Counted from the first letter of the stretch, positions 52,483 through 62,323 are shown. The stretch is DNA of 64,000 nucleotides from an uncultured Bacteroidales bacterium (GCA_946412245.1 CAMKGM010000006.1:1-64000); one strand, 5' to 3'. Made by a program: numbers and translations. Notes: a model not told the origin generated them from the letters alone.

Positions 52483-53343
52483 TTAGGTTTGCAGCTTGAA
52501 GGTCACGGGGAGCGTGTACCATACGTTCACTGCATTACCATTCTGGCGACCGGGATTGAACTTCTTGAGTTTCTTCACTGCCTTGATAGCAGCCTGGTCA
52601 CACTCGGGGCTCAGAGAGCGAACCACCTTCACCTCACCGATTGAACCGTTCTTGGTCACAACGAACTGGAGGACAACGCGTCCCTGAGTTCCGTTCTCCT
52701 GTGCCATAGCGGGATACTGGAGGTTGTTGGCCACATCCTGAAGCAGAGCAGCATCACCACCGGGATAAGACGGCATCTGTTCCACCGACTTGAACACCTG
52801 GTTGTCTTCAACAGGCTTCTTCTCCTCTACAGGAGTGATAGCCACTTTCTCTTCAACCTTTTCTACGGGCTTCAGGTCAAGCTTGTTGTCTTTAAGACCT
52901 TCCTGGTTAATCTGACCGATAGTGGTGTTATCTTCCTTCAGCTCATCGTTGCTCTTGGGGGGCTTAGTAACCTCGGCATCCGGCTTAATAGCCAGCTCGG
53001 TCACAGCCTGCTGAGCAACCTTCTCTTCGACGGGCTCGGGTTTCTTCTCTTCAATCTTTTGTTTCTGTTGCTCTTCCTCTTTCTTCTCATCTTGCGTCAT
53101 GTCGAGAGTCACCGTGCTCTGGGTTTGTTTGTCCTTGAGGCTGGCTTCTTCGATCATGTGTTGCACGGTAGCGACACCCCAAACGAGAGCGCCCAGCAAC
53201 ACGGCACCGATAAGAGTATAGATAACAGACTTGGTATGGCGGTTTTCAGATGTGCGGCGAAGCACATATGCACCGTAGTCCTTGTTTTTGCCTTCAAATA
53301 CAAGGTCACACCATTCTTTTGAGGTTAGATCTACATTTGACAT
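52483..53343 (-). CDS. tonB: TonB-family energy transducer
   Basis: 286 residues. Cytoplasmic N-terminus, one membrane helix (about 38-58), a long E/K/P/V-rich periplasmic linker (VEEKKPVEDNQV-type repeats), and the C-terminal TonB domain (about 205-285: YPGGDAALLQDVANNLQYPAMAQENGTQGRVVLQFVVTKNGSIGEVKVVRSL and AVNVWYTLPVTFKL). It carries energy from ExbB/ExbD to outer-membrane receptors. Last gene of the exbB-exbD-exbD-tonB operon (51-bp gap). Confidence 0.95.
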   Translation of the reverse strand: MSNVDLTSKEWCDLVFEGKNKDYGAYVLRRTSENRHTKSVIYTLIGAVLLGALVWGVATVQHMIEEASLKDKQTQSTVTLDMTQDEKKEEEQQKQKIEEKKPEPVEEKVAQQAVTELAIKPDAEVTKPPKSNDELKEDNTTIGQINQEGLKDNKLDLKPVEKVEEKVAITPVEEKKPVEDNQVFKSVEQMPSYPGGDAALLQDVANNLQYPAMAQENGTQGRVVLQFVVTKNGSIGEVKVVRSLSPECDQAAIKAVKKLKKFNPGRQNGNAVNVWYTLPVTFKLQT

Positions 53344-53394
53344 AACTTATCTTAATGTAATTTTAAGGTTCAACAATTATAAATCTAACTCACA

Positions 53395-54078
53395 TTACTG
53401 AGCAGGTGCAGGTGGTAACTTCACGCCCAGTTTTTCAAGGGCGGTAGAATCTTCCTTGCTCAAAGTCTCAATCTGGAAACGGCTGATGTTATTAATCTGC
53501 ATTTCATCAAGAACAGCCACCACGTCGCTATAGCTTGCGCGGCCCGTGGGCTTAATCATCACGATAGGACGCTCTAGGTCTTCACGGTTACGGATAACCT
53601 TGGCACGCTCCTGATAAACTGAGTCATTAATTTCACCTTTCTGCCATCTTTCTTTCTCCTTGTTGATCAGGTCGATAGCGGCTTTGTTCTTTTTCACGAG
53701 GAGGTAACGAATGGTACCCTGAGCATTGCCCTTCATGTTAGTTTCTTCCATGTTGAGCTGTTCAAGGTTCAGACGACCTTCATAGTAGTAGAACTTAGCG
53801 GCACTGGGATCGGCAACAAGCTTGTTCTGGCCATTGAGGTCTTTCATTTCAGAAGTACCGTCAATAATCACAGTGAATGCCTCCGATTCCTTAGCTTCCT
53901 GCTGGTTTTCCTGCTTCACTTCCTCATTGGTAGGCAGAGTAATCTGCAACGTTTGAGATTTGAGCATGGTGGTACACAGCATGAAGAAGGTGATCAACAA
54001 CATGTTCATGTCAACCATAGGGGTGAAGTCGATACGGGTATCGAATTTTTTCTGACGACTTAATTCTTTCTTTGCCAT
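53395..54078 (-). CDS. exbD: ExbD/TolR-type biopolymer transport protein (second copy)
   Basis: 227 residues. N-terminal cytoplasmic tail, one membrane helix (RIDFTPMVDMNMLLITFFMLCTTML, conserved Asp in the helix start), then a periplasmic domain that is longer than in proteobacterial ExbD (about 140 residues), typical of Bacteroidetes. The end motif SYSDVVAVLDEMQINNISRFQI is normal. It follows the first exbD by 3 bp. Confidence 0.94.
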   Translation of the reverse strand: MAKKELSRQKKFDTRIDFTPMVDMNMLLITFFMLCTTMLKSQTLQITLPTNEEVKQENQQEAKESEAFTVIIDGTSEMKDLNGQNKLVADPSAAKFYYYEGRLNLEQLNMEETNMKGNAQGTIRYLLVKKNKAAIDLINKEKERWQKGEINDSVYQERAKVIRNREDLERPIVMIKPTGRASYSDVVAVLDEMQINNISRFQIETLSKEDSTALEKLGVKLPPAPAQ

Positions 54079-54081
54079 ATC

Positions 54082-54768
54082 TTACTCCTCCTCATTCTTT
54101 AATGCAGTCATCAGGGTGAACTTGTTCATCTTGATGGTCTGCAGGTTGTTCATAATCACTTCAACAATGCTATAAGGCGTTGTTTGGTCAGCTTTGATAG
54201 CGATGCCTTTACCGCTATCCATTTCTTCTTCGGCTCCGGCTTCTTGCAGAGCTGCATAGATCGCCTGGATCCACACCTGGAATTCCGTCAAGTTCTGATT
54301 GTCGAAATTCATCTTGATGGGGATGCCGGCACCCGGTTGCTGCAACACTTTATCGCGTTCATCGATTGGCAAAGCGAGCCACTCTTTCATTTTGCTGATG
54401 GGCAAACCGAAAGCATTTTGCTTGCGGAAGGCATCAACTTCTTGGCGAGTGAACTGCACACCAAACTTATCGCCCACACGCACCAGCGCTTGTTCGCGTA
54501 GGTCTTCGGTGGTAAGTGTTGAGTCGGCAGTACCTGTGAGTTCCATGTAAATCTGGGGCTTATCACCGTTTTGTGTAACGAGAATAGTAACCAGTTTTTC
54601 AATGGGCACCTTTTCTTCAGACACTGAAGGTGGGGTGATAACTTGCACAGGTTCTTTCTGCAAGAATGTAGAAGTCAACATGAAGAAAGTCAACAGAAGG
54701 ACGGTCACATCCGACATTGCTGTCATGTCGATGCGCGTCTCTTTTTTCTTTATTTTGACTTTTCCCAT
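54082..54768 (-). CDS. exbD: ExbD/TolR-type biopolymer transport protein (first copy)
   Basis: 228 residues. Membrane helix with the conserved Asp (RIDMTAMSDVTVLLLTFFMLTSTFL), then an enlarged periplasmic domain with a helical insert (about 75-165), and the C-terminal GIAIKADQTTPYSIVEVIMNNLQ. Only distantly similar to its neighbour, so the two probably form a hetero-oligomer with ExbB rather than being a fresh duplication. It follows exbB by 63 bp. Confidence 0.94.
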   Translation of the reverse strand: MGKVKIKKKETRIDMTAMSDVTVLLLTFFMLTSTFLQKEPVQVITPPSVSEEKVPIEKLVTILVTQNGDKPQIYMELTGTADSTLTTEDLREQALVRVGDKFGVQFTRQEVDAFRKQNAFGLPISKMKEWLALPIDERDKVLQQPGAGIPIKMNFDNQNLTEFQVWIQAIYAALQEAGAEEEMDSGKGIAIKADQTTPYSIVEVIMNNLQTIKMNKFTLMTALKNEEE

Positions 54769-54831
54769 TTTGTCTTATTTTGCTTATAATTCTTTATAAA
54801 AATAATTTAATGTGTGGTTCTCAGTGTGCAA

Positions 54832-55722
54832 TTAGTGAGTTGCAGCAAATGTAGAAACAATTGAGAAGCCGAGTTCGTCGATAGCATAAGTCATGTTATC
54901 GATCTTGTTGGTATAGAAGTTATAAGCGATAAGAGCGAGAGCAGCGGTTGCGATACCGAAGGCGGTGTTCACAAGTGCCTCAGAAATACCGGTTGACAGA
55001 GCGGTTGAGTCGGGAGCACCAGATTGTGCCAAAGCCTGGAATGACTTGATCATACCGAGCACAGTACCGAGAAGACCGATCAGAGTACCAAGAGTAGTAA
55101 GGGTTGCAAGGATGGGAAGGTTCTGCTGCAGGGTAGGCATCTCAAGGGCGGTAGCCTCTTCAAGAGTCTGCTGGATTGAAGTGAGCTTCTGTTCTTTCTG
55201 GAGCAGGGTGTCCTTATCCATTTCTTTATATTTCTGGAGAGTTGCATAGACAACAGCGCCTACGGTGCCCTGGTGCTTCTTGCACAGGTCTTCGGCCTTT
55301 GCGATATCGCCGGCGGCGAGGGCTTTCTTCACGTCTTCGACAAACTTGGTAGTGTTGCCTTTGCCTTTAGCTTTCGACAGGGCAATCCAGCGCTCAACGG
55401 TGAGCACGATCACAGTCAAGAGACAGGTCAACAGCACAGGCACGATAATACCACCTTTATACACTGTACCGAGGAGGTTCATAGGAGTCTCCTTCAGGTC
55501 GGGCTCCTTAAAGTTACCGGGTGCACCGAAGACAAACAGATAGATACAAACAGCTGCAATGAAGCAAACGAGAATCACGATAGATGCGCTCTTAATGCCT
55601 TTCACATTGCTGGTTACACCTTTGTTTTCTTTCTTCTTGGGTTCAACCTTCTTGGGTTGAGCCTGAGCTGGCTTAGCCTGGGGCTGAGCTGGCTGTGGAT
55701 TGTTGGGCTTTGTAGCTTCCAT
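54832..55722 (-). CDS. exbB: MotA/TolQ/ExbB proton channel protein
   Basis: 296 residues. The N-terminus is a P/A/Q/K-rich tail (about 1-36), then three membrane helices (about 46-66, 94-114, 215-240 with 250-275). The channel signature is complete: LPILATLTTLGTLIGLLGTVLGMIKSF and GISEALVNTAFGIATAALALI. It makes the ion-powered stator of the TonB system. First gene of the operon; promoter at 55941-55971 with a leader of about 210 nt. Confidence 0.95.
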   Translation of the reverse strand: MEATKPNNPQPAQPQAKPAQAQPKKVEPKKKENKGVTSNVKGIKSASIVILVCFIAAVCIYLFVFGAPGNFKEPDLKETPMNLLGTVYKGGIIVPVLLTCLLTVIVLTVERWIALSKAKGKGNTTKFVEDVKKALAAGDIAKAEDLCKKHQGTVGAVVYATLQKYKEMDKDTLLQKEQKLTSIQQTLEEATALEMPTLQQNLPILATLTTLGTLIGLLGTVLGMIKSFQALAQSGAPDSTALSTGISEALVNTAFGIATAALALIAYNFYTNKIDNMTYAIDELGFSIVSTFAATH

Positions 55723-55940
55723 AAATGAAAAATTAAAAAGTTAAAGTTAAAAAATAAATATAAATTGGTTTCAGTTTTTATTTGGTCAGTAATTTTGTCT
55801 ACAACATTAACGGACTACTCGTGTGTTTTATTGTGTGGTGCTACCCTTGTAATCGTTATTATGCTGGTAAACACAAACTTTCACACTGAAAGCACTGGCT
55901 TTTCACGTTGAGAGCCGCCAATATGATGTAAAAATCAACG

Positions 55941-55971
55941 CAAATTTATTACAAATATTCCAATAAAACAA
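55941..55971 (-). promoter_or_regulatory. Promoter of the exbB operon
   Basis: On the minus strand, TTG (55971-55969), 20 bp, TAAATTTG (55948-55941). The transcript leader before exbB would be about 210 nt. Confidence 0.65.
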
Positions 55972-56197
55972 CCTCAAGAAGTGTTTTTTCGGCATTTTTT
56001 TTGAAAAGAGGTGAGCAAAATGACTTGCGAAAACGATTTCAAACAGTCATTTTGACAGTTTTCATTCAGCGCCAAAACCGGCCGTTTCTCGCAATCATTC
56101 AGCCACATAGAGGAACCACAAAAAGGCCCAATGGCACACATGAAACAAGGAAAAAGACAGCTCGGTTTTCTATTTTGGAAAATAATCGAAAAAAAAA

Positions 56198-56229
56198 TTT
56201 AGCGCTTACGTCTATTTTCACTAACTTTG
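56198..56229 (+). promoter_or_regulatory. Promoter of the nqr operon
   Basis: TTTA (56198-56201), 20 bp, TAACTTTG (56222-56229), 37 bp before the nqrA ATG. Confidence 0.7.
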
Positions 56230-56265
56230 CAGAAAATTTAATCACAATTACACCTTTAAATATTT

Positions 56266-57594
56266 ATGGCAATAAAAAAACTCAAGAAAGGTTATGACCT
56301 CAAATTGAAAGGAGGCATTACCAATGAGGCGATAACGATTGCCCCCCGCCCTACTGAGTGCGCGATAATTCCTGACGACTTTGAAGGATTAATCCCCCGA
56401 ATGGAAAAGAAGGAAGGAGAGCATGTGCAGGCCGGCGAAGCACTGTATCACGACAAAACGCACGAATGCATTGTGGTCACATCGCCCATCTCGGGCACGG
56501 TTAAGGCCATAGTGCGCGGTGAACGGCGAAAAATAGAGAAGATTATCATTGAAGCCGACCAAGCCAATGAGTACAAGACCTTTAACCTAAATGACACTAA
56601 AAGTGCGTTGCTGGAATCAGGTTTGTGGGCCATGCTGCGACAGCGGCCCTACGATGTGGTACCGACACCCGAAGCAACACCCCGCGACATCTTTGTAACC
56701 TGCTTTGACAGTGCACCCCTGGCTCCCGACTTGACACTGATAAACGCTGACAAGGCACAATATCTGCAGAAAGGTGTAGACGTACTGAAAACCATCACCG
56801 GCGGCAATGTGTACTTAGGTTGCCGCGAAGGTCAAGAAATTGAACTCAACGGAGCTGAAACGGTTGTATTCAAAGGTCCGCACCCGGCAGGCAACGCCGG
56901 CATTCAAGTCGCTAACATCAAGCCCGTGAACAAGGGCGAAGTGGTGTGGACAACCGATGTCGTGACGCTGGCACGCATTGGCGAGTTGTTCTCCACCGGC
57001 AAGGTCAACTACGACACCGTCGTAGCCATTACCGGCCAACAGGTTGAACAACCTTGCTATGTAAAGACGGTCATGGGAGCTCCTTTAAGCACTCTGCTTG
57101 AGGGCAAACTCTGCGACAACGGCAAGACTCCACGCATCATTAGCGGCAACGTGCTTACCGGCTACCATGTAATGGCCGACGAATACCTGCGCGCCCCCTA
57201 TCGCCACATCACCGTGATCCCCGAATTGCAAAAGGAGGACGAATTCATGGGCTGGGCATCTTTGAGCCCCAAGAAGTTCAGCGTCTATCGCAACTTTACC
57301 GGCTGGCTTCTGGGCATGAATCGCAAGGAAATGAACGTGGACGCCCGCATGAATGGTGGCGAGCGCGCCATTGTGATGAGCGGCGAGTATGACCGCATGC
57401 TACCTATGGACATCTATGCTGAGTTCCTGATCAAGGCTATCATAGCATTTGACATTGACAAGATGGAGCAATTGGGCATCTACGAGGTAGCCCCCGAGGA
57501 CTTCGCGTTGTGTGAGTTTGCCGACACTTCAAAACTCGAGCTGCAACGCATCGTGCGCGATGGTCTCAATAGGCTCAGGAAAGAGATGTCGTAA
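56266..57594 (+). CDS. nqrA: Na+-translocating NADH:quinone reductase subunit A
   Basis: 442-residue peripheral subunit of Na+-NQR, the sodium pump of the respiratory chain; NqrA takes part in the quinone site. Family signs: KKGYDLKLKGGITNEAITIAPRPTECAIIPDDFEGLIPRMEKKEGEHVQAGEALYHDK at the start (a lipoyl-like beta domain), VYLGCREGQEIELNGAETVVFKGPHPAGN, and the C-terminal AEFLIKAIIAFDIDKMEQLGIYEVAPEDFALCEF. First of six nqr genes in the standard ABCDEF order; 117-bp gap to nqrB. Confidence 0.97.
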   Translation: MAIKKLKKGYDLKLKGGITNEAITIAPRPTECAIIPDDFEGLIPRMEKKEGEHVQAGEALYHDKTHECIVVTSPISGTVKAIVRGERRKIEKIIIEADQANEYKTFNLNDTKSALLESGLWAMLRQRPYDVVPTPEATPRDIFVTCFDSAPLAPDLTLINADKAQYLQKGVDVLKTITGGNVYLGCREGQEIELNGAETVVFKGPHPAGNAGIQVANIKPVNKGEVVWTTDVVTLARIGELFSTGKVNYDTVVAITGQQVEQPCYVKTVMGAPLSTLLEGKLCDNGKTPRIISGNVLTGYHVMADEYLRAPYRHITVIPELQKEDEFMGWASLSPKKFSVYRNFTGWLLGMNRKEMNVDARMNGGERAIVMSGEYDRMLPMDIYAEFLIKAIIAFDIDKMEQLGIYEVAPEDFALCEFADTSKLELQRIVRDGLNRLRKEMS

Positions 57595-57711
57595 TCCATA
57601 AGCCACTGGCAACCAATAGATGTTATACTAAAGTATGCAGTATTACTTTAACATCATAATACTTGCAATTCGCAACTTCACAAAACAAGAAACAATTAAA
57701 AATATAATAAG

Positions 57712-58908
57712 GTGAAAGCTTTAAGAAACTTAATGGACAAATTGAAACCGACATTCCACGAGGGCGGCAAACTTGCCAAACTCCAGTCGGTGTATGACGG
57801 TTTCGAAACATTCTTATTTACGCCCAACACCACCGCAAAATCAGGTAGCCACATTCATGACAACAACGACATGAAGCGCACCATGAGCACCGTAATCGTG
57901 GCTTTGATTCCGTGCCTGCTCTTCGCCATGTACAACACAGGTTTGCAGCACTACATCGCCATCGGTCAAGCCGGCACCGGCTGGTTCACGATGTTCATTT
58001 ATGGTCTGCTCGCCATGCTCCCAGTGATTGTGGTGAGCTACGTAGTGGGTCTGGGCATTGAGTTTATCAGCGCTCAAATTCATCACAAGGAGATTCAAGA
58101 GGGTTTTCTGGTGACAGGTATCCTGATTCCGCTCATTGTGCCCATCAACACCCCGCTGTGGATGACGGCAGTTGCTACCGCTTTTGCGGTCATCTTTGCT
58201 AAAGAGGTATTTGGAGGCACGGGCATGAACATCTTTAACGTGGCGCTTATCACACGCGCATTCCTGTTCTTCAGTTATCCGGCTGAGATGAGCGGCGACA
58301 ATGCCTTTGTGAAACTGGATTCAGCCTTTGGAATGGGCAGCGGCACTGTTGTTGACGGTTTCAGTGGTGCCACACCGCTTGGACAGGTCGCAACCAATGT
58401 TGGCCCCAACCTTGACGGTCTGAATTTGGATACTTGGCAGGCCTTCTTAGGAACAATTCCGGGCAGCCCCGGCGAGACCTCAATGATTGCCATTCTGCTG
58501 GGTGCAGCCATTCTGCTGATTACCGGCATTGCATCATGGCGTGTAATGACATCGGTGTTTGCCGGTGGCATTGTGATGGGTTTTGTTGCCCATGCGTTTG
58601 CCACCCCCACCTACCCCGCCTCAATGCTCGACCCGCTGGCACAACTGTGCTACGGCGGATTTGCCTTTGCGGCCGTGTTCATGGCAACCGACCCCGTAAC
58701 GGGTGCAAGGACGCGCATCGGTCAATACATCTACGGATTCCTGATTGGCGTGATAGCCATCCTAATCAGAGTTTACAATGGCGGTTATCCTGAGGGTGCC
58801 ATGCTGGCAGTTCTGCTGATGAACGCCTTCGCTCCGCTCATTGATCATTGCGTGGTGAGTTTCAATATCAAGCGACGTCAAAACCGTCTTAAAACTAACC
58901 AACAGTAA
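57712..58908 (+). CDS. nqrB: Na+-translocating NADH:quinone reductase subunit B
   Basis: 398-residue integral membrane subunit with about ten helices; it carries a covalent FMN on the Thr of DGFSGATPLGQ (about 222-232) and the riboflavin and sodium path. The start codon is GTG (KALRNLMDKLKPTFHEGGKLAKLQS), which matches the family N-terminus. Helices are visible at about 57-77 (MSTVIVALIPCLLFAMY), 88-110 and onwards. Normal length. Confidence 0.97.
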   Translation: MKALRNLMDKLKPTFHEGGKLAKLQSVYDGFETFLFTPNTTAKSGSHIHDNNDMKRTMSTVIVALIPCLLFAMYNTGLQHYIAIGQAGTGWFTMFIYGLLAMLPVIVVSYVVGLGIEFISAQIHHKEIQEGFLVTGILIPLIVPINTPLWMTAVATAFAVIFAKEVFGGTGMNIFNVALITRAFLFFSYPAEMSGDNAFVKLDSAFGMGSGTVVDGFSGATPLGQVATNVGPNLDGLNLDTWQAFLGTIPGSPGETSMIAILLGAAILLITGIASWRVMTSVFAGGIVMGFVAHAFATPTYPASMLDPLAQLCYGGFAFAAVFMATDPVTGARTRIGQYIYGFLIGVIAILIRVYNGGYPEGAMLAVLLMNAFAPLIDHCVVSFNIKRRQNRLKTNQQ

Positions 58909-58925
58909 GAGAGGAGGAGACAATT

Positions 58926-59654
58926 ATGAACAAAAACAGCAATATCTATCAAATTTCATACGCCTCAATACTGGTCATCGCCGTGGGGGCCATTTTGGCT
59001 CTTGTATACATGGCGCTGAAAGACAGGCAAGACATGAATATCGCCGACGACACTCGCAAGCAGATTCTGAGCTCTATCAGAGTCCAGGCTCCTGAGGGCG
59101 TAACGATTGAAGACACCTTTAATAAATATATAACCGACGAGCTGCGGGTTGACATTCAAGGTAACATCACAGAGAAAGGCAAGGGTGTAGCCTTCGGTGT
59201 TGACATGAAGAATTTTGTCAAAGAGAAGGATGCTACCAACAAGAAATATCCCGTGTTTGTCGCAAAAGCCAACGATGGAACTGTGAAGTATGTATTTCCC
59301 ATGTATGGTGCCGGACTATGGGGGCCTATCTGGGGATACGTTTCAGTGAACGATGACGGAAAGACCATCTATGGCGCCAATTTCTCCCATCAGGGCGAAA
59401 CTCCTGGTTTGGGAGCAAGAATTTCCGAGGCCGACTTCCAAAACAAATTCCAAGGCAAGACACTCTATAACAATAACGAATTCAAGAGCATCGAAATTGT
59501 GAAGAAAGGACAAAAAGGAACCACCGGTGGCGAGTGCATCGATGCCATTTCGGGCGCAACCATCACCAGTCGTGGTGTTTCGTCAATGATGCAGGATTGC
59601 CTCACCCCCTACGATGCCTTCTTGAAGAAATTGCAAAGTGAAACCGCTAAATAA
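58926..59654 (+). CDS. nqrC: Na+-translocating NADH:quinone reductase subunit C
   Basis: 242-residue subunit with one N-terminal membrane helix (about 9-28) and a periplasmic FMN-binding domain. The Thr of DAISGATITSRGV (about 206-218) holds the second covalent FMN. Other signs are LWGPIWGYVSVNDDGKTIYG and SHQGETPGLGARI. It follows nqrB by 17 bp. Confidence 0.97.
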   Translation: MNKNSNIYQISYASILVIAVGAILALVYMALKDRQDMNIADDTRKQILSSIRVQAPEGVTIEDTFNKYITDELRVDIQGNITEKGKGVAFGVDMKNFVKEKDATNKKYPVFVAKANDGTVKYVFPMYGAGLWGPIWGYVSVNDDGKTIYGANFSHQGETPGLGARISEADFQNKFQGKTLYNNNEFKSIEIVKKGQKGTTGGECIDAISGATITSRGVSSMMQDCLTPYDAFLKKLQSETAK

Positions 59655-59662
59655 TCATCGAT

Positions 59663-60295
59663 ATGTTGCTATCCAAGAAAAATAAAGAAGCGTTTTTCAA
59701 TCCGCTGTCAAAGGACAACCCGGTGCTGGTGCAGGTTTTAGGCATCTGCTCCACGCTGGCAGTAACCGTGAGCCTGAAGCCCGCCATTGTGATGGGCATC
59801 TCGGTGATTGCGGTGCTGGCGTTTGCCAATGTGATTATCTCGTTCATGCGCAAGACCATCCCTCCTACGATACGCATCATCGTGCAACTGGTGGTTGTCG
59901 CTGCTCTCGTGATTATAGTTCAGCAGGTGCTCACCGCCTACAGTTACGACGTGAGCAAGCAACTGTCGGTATTTATTGGACTTATCATCACCAACTGTAT
60001 CCTAATGGGGCGTCTTGAAGCATTCGCACTCAACAACCGTCCGTGGCCGGCATTTCTTGATGGCGTGGGCAATGGCTTGGGCTATGCCATCATCCTCGTG
60101 ATTGTGGCATTCTTCCGTGAGTTGCTTGGTTCCGGAACGCTGTTTGACACTCAGGTGATTCCTCAATGTTTCTACGATGCCGGCTATTCCAACAATGGCC
60201 TGATGATATTGCCGCCAATGGCTCTGATAGTGGTGGCATGCATTGTGTGGGTGCACCGCGCACGAAACAAGGACCTGCAAGAAGAGAACAACTAA
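59663..60295 (+). CDS. nqrD: Na+-translocating NADH:quinone reductase subunit D
   Basis: 210-residue membrane subunit with six helices, homologous to NqrE and RnfE/RsxE. It starts with KNKEAFFNPLSKDNPVLVQVLGICSTLAVT. FIGLIITNCILMGRLEAFAL holds the conserved Cys that helps bind the 2Fe-2S/Fe centre between NqrD and NqrE. It follows nqrC by 8 bp. Confidence 0.97.
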   Translation: MLLSKKNKEAFFNPLSKDNPVLVQVLGICSTLAVTVSLKPAIVMGISVIAVLAFANVIISFMRKTIPPTIRIIVQLVVVAALVIIVQQVLTAYSYDVSKQLSVFIGLIITNCILMGRLEAFALNNRPWPAFLDGVGNGLGYAIILVIVAFFRELLGSGTLFDTQVIPQCFYDAGYSNNGLMILPPMALIVVACIVWVHRARNKDLQEENN

Positions 60296-60338
60296 ATGCA
60301 CACAAAGAATTCATGTAGTCATTTAAAACACGATTGAA

Positions 60339-60953
60339 ATGGAAGAACTGAATTTATTTGTCAAATCGATTTTTATCGATAACATGATATTTGCCTACTT
60401 CCTGGGTATGTGCTCATACCTTGCCGTTTCCAAGAATGTAAAAACGGCATTCGGACTAGGCATCGCCGTAACTTTCATGCTGGTGGTAACACTGCCGCTC
60501 AACTACATGCTCGACAAGTATGTACTGCAACCCGGAGCGCTCAGCTGGCTTGGCGATACGTTCAAGGACGTGGACCTGAGTTTCCTTAATCTCATCATGT
60601 TCATTGCCGTCATTGCATCGGCAACGCAGTTGGTGGAAATGGCTGTGGAAAAATTTTCTCCGAGCCTGTACAACCAGTTAGGCATTTTCTTGCCACTTAT
60701 CGCCGTGAACTGCGCCATCCTGGGCGGTGCGCTGTTCATGCAACAGAAAGACTTCGGGTCTGCGCTGACCGCCACCGTCTACGGAGCCGGATCGGGCATC
60801 GGATGGCTTCTTGCCATCGTGGGACTTGCTGCCATTCGCGAAAAAATTGCTTATAGCCAGGTTCCCAAACCATTGCGTGGTCTCGGCATCACATTCATCA
60901 TCACCGGATTAATGGGAATCGCTTTCATGAGTTTCCTGGGCATTAAACTATAA
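60339..60953 (+). CDS. nqrE: Na+-translocating NADH:quinone reductase subunit E
   Basis: 204-residue membrane subunit, six helices. Signs: [26 protein letters not shown] at the start, and [17 protein letters not shown]-like text ([22 protein letters not shown]) with the conserved Cys pairing with NqrD. It follows nqrD by 43 bp. Confidence 0.97.
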   Translation: MEELNLFVKSIFIDNMIFAYFLGMCSYLAVSKNVKTAFGLGIAVTFMLVVTLPLNYMLDKYVLQPGALSWLGDTFKDVDLSFLNLIMFIAVIASATQLVEMAVEKFSPSLYNQLGIFLPLIAVNCAILGGALFMQQKDFGSALTATVYGAGSGIGWLLAIVGLAAIREKIAYSQVPKPLRGLGITFIITGLMGIAFMSFLGIKL

Positions 60954-60960
60954 CACGACT

Positions 60961-62244
60961 ATGATACTACTCAATACAGCAAGCACCACGGTGCTCACAA
61001 GTGCGATATTTTTCTTAATCATCACCTTAATTCTGGTTATCCTCTTGCTGGTGGCCAAGCATTATCTTGTGCCCAGCGGCAAGGTGACCATTGATGTGAA
61101 TGACGGCAAAAAACAACTGCAGGCCGACTCCGGCGGCACTCTGCTGAACACCCTGCACCAGCATGGTGTGATGCTCTCGAGCGCTTGCGGTGGCAAGGGC
61201 AGCTGCGGTCAATGCAAAGTGCAAGTGATTGAAGGCGGAGGCGAGATTCTGCCTACTGAAAAAGTTCACTTCACCCGCAAGGAGCAGCAGGCTCACTGGC
61301 GACTGGGTTGCCAGGTGAAAGTTAAGGATGACCTAAAGATACAAGTACCCGACTCGGTTCTTGAAGTGAAGGAATATGAATGCACCGTTGTGAGCAACAA
61401 GCTGGTTTCTTCGTTCATCAAAGAATTTATTGTTGCGCTACCTCCGGGCGAGCACATGGACTTTATTCCGGGTAGCTATGCGCAAATCAAGATTCCCGAG
61501 TACGAGATGAGCTACGACAAAGACATTGACAAGGAGAGCCTGGGCGAGTACTTGCCCACTTGGGAGAAATATGATATGTTCTCACTCAAATGCCGCAACA
61601 CCGAGCCCACTGTCAGAGCTTACTCCATGGCCAACTATCCGGCCGAGGGCGACCGCTTTATGCTCACCGTGCGCATTGCCACCCCACCCTTCAAGCCCAA
61701 ACCGGAAGTAGGATTTCAGGATGTAATGCCCGGCATCGCATCGAGCTACATTTTCACGCTGAAGCCGGGCGACAAAGTTATCATGAGCGGCCCTTACGGT
61801 GACTTCCACCCCATCTTTGACTCCAAGCGCGAGATGATATGGGTGGGCGGTGGTGCCGGTATGGCTCCACTGCGCGCTCAAATCATGCACATGACCCGTA
61901 CGCTCAATTGCCGTGACCGCGAGATGCACTACTTCTATGGCGCCCGCTCGCTGAGCGAGGTATTCTATCTTGAAGACTTCCTGCAGTTGGAAAAGGATTT
62001 CCCCAACTTCCACTTCCATTTGGCACTGGACCGTCCCGATCCTGTGGCCGACGAAGCCGGTGTGAAATACACCGCCGGATTTGTGGCACCCGTGATGCGA
62101 GACACTTATCTGGGCACGCACGAAGCTCCCGAAGATTGCGAATACTACATGTGCGGTCCTGCAATGATGAGCAAGACCGTAAACGATGTGCTTGACTCGC
62201 TGGGCGTAGACCCCGAATCTATCCACTACGACAACTTCGGATAA
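60961..62244 (+). CDS. nqrF: Na+-translocating NADH:quinone reductase subunit F
   Basis: 427-residue NADH-oxidising subunit. N-terminal membrane helix (about 14-36), a 2Fe-2S ferredoxin domain (SACGGKGSCGQCKVQV at about 78-93 plus the later GCQ), and a ferredoxin-reductase FAD/NADH module (RAYSMANYP, GPYGDFHPI, WVGGGAGMAPLRAQI, YYMCGPAMM). This is the electron entry of the complex. It closes the operon; the 3' end is followed by hairpins. Confidence 0.97.
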   Translation: MILLNTASTTVLTSAIFFLIITLILVILLLVAKHYLVPSGKVTIDVNDGKKQLQADSGGTLLNTLHQHGVMLSSACGGKGSCGQCKVQVIEGGGEILPTEKVHFTRKEQQAHWRLGCQVKVKDDLKIQVPDSVLEVKEYECTVVSNKLVSSFIKEFIVALPPGEHMDFIPGSYAQIKIPEYEMSYDKDIDKESLGEYLPTWEKYDMFSLKCRNTEPTVRAYSMANYPAEGDRFMLTVRIATPPFKPKPEVGFQDVMPGIASSYIFTLKPGDKVIMSGPYGDFHPIFDSKREMIWVGGGAGMAPLRAQIMHMTRTLNCRDREMHYFYGARSLSEVFYLEDFLQLEKDFPNFHFHLALDRPDPVADEAGVKYTAGFVAPVMRDTYLGTHEAPEDCEYYMCGPAMMSKTVNDVLDSLGVDPESIHYDNFG

Positions 62245-62289
62245 ACCCAAAAGCCTTCAGGCTGAATTGGGATTGTCCCAACCTCTATT

Positions 62290-62323
62290 AAACCCAAATC
62301 GGTCATCACATCGATTTGGGTTT
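62290..62323 (+). terminator. Terminator of the nqr operon
   Basis: AAACCCAAATCG (62290-62301) pairs with CGATTTGGGTTT (62312-62323), followed by ATTTC. A small TTGGGA/TCCCAA hairpin lies just before (62267-62281). Confidence 0.75.

Larger units (their letters stand above)
55723..56265. other. Divergent regulatory gap between exbB and nqrA
   Basis: 543 bp without a credible gene. It holds the exbB promoter, a long T-rich leader of the exbB operon and the nqrA promoter. Short reading frames across it have no recognisable protein pattern. Confidence 0.7.

Noticed and set aside
56001-56297. 98-codon plus-strand frame before nqrA
   Set aside because: It overlaps the nqrA promoter and start, is lysine/threonine-rich noise, and has no homologous pattern.
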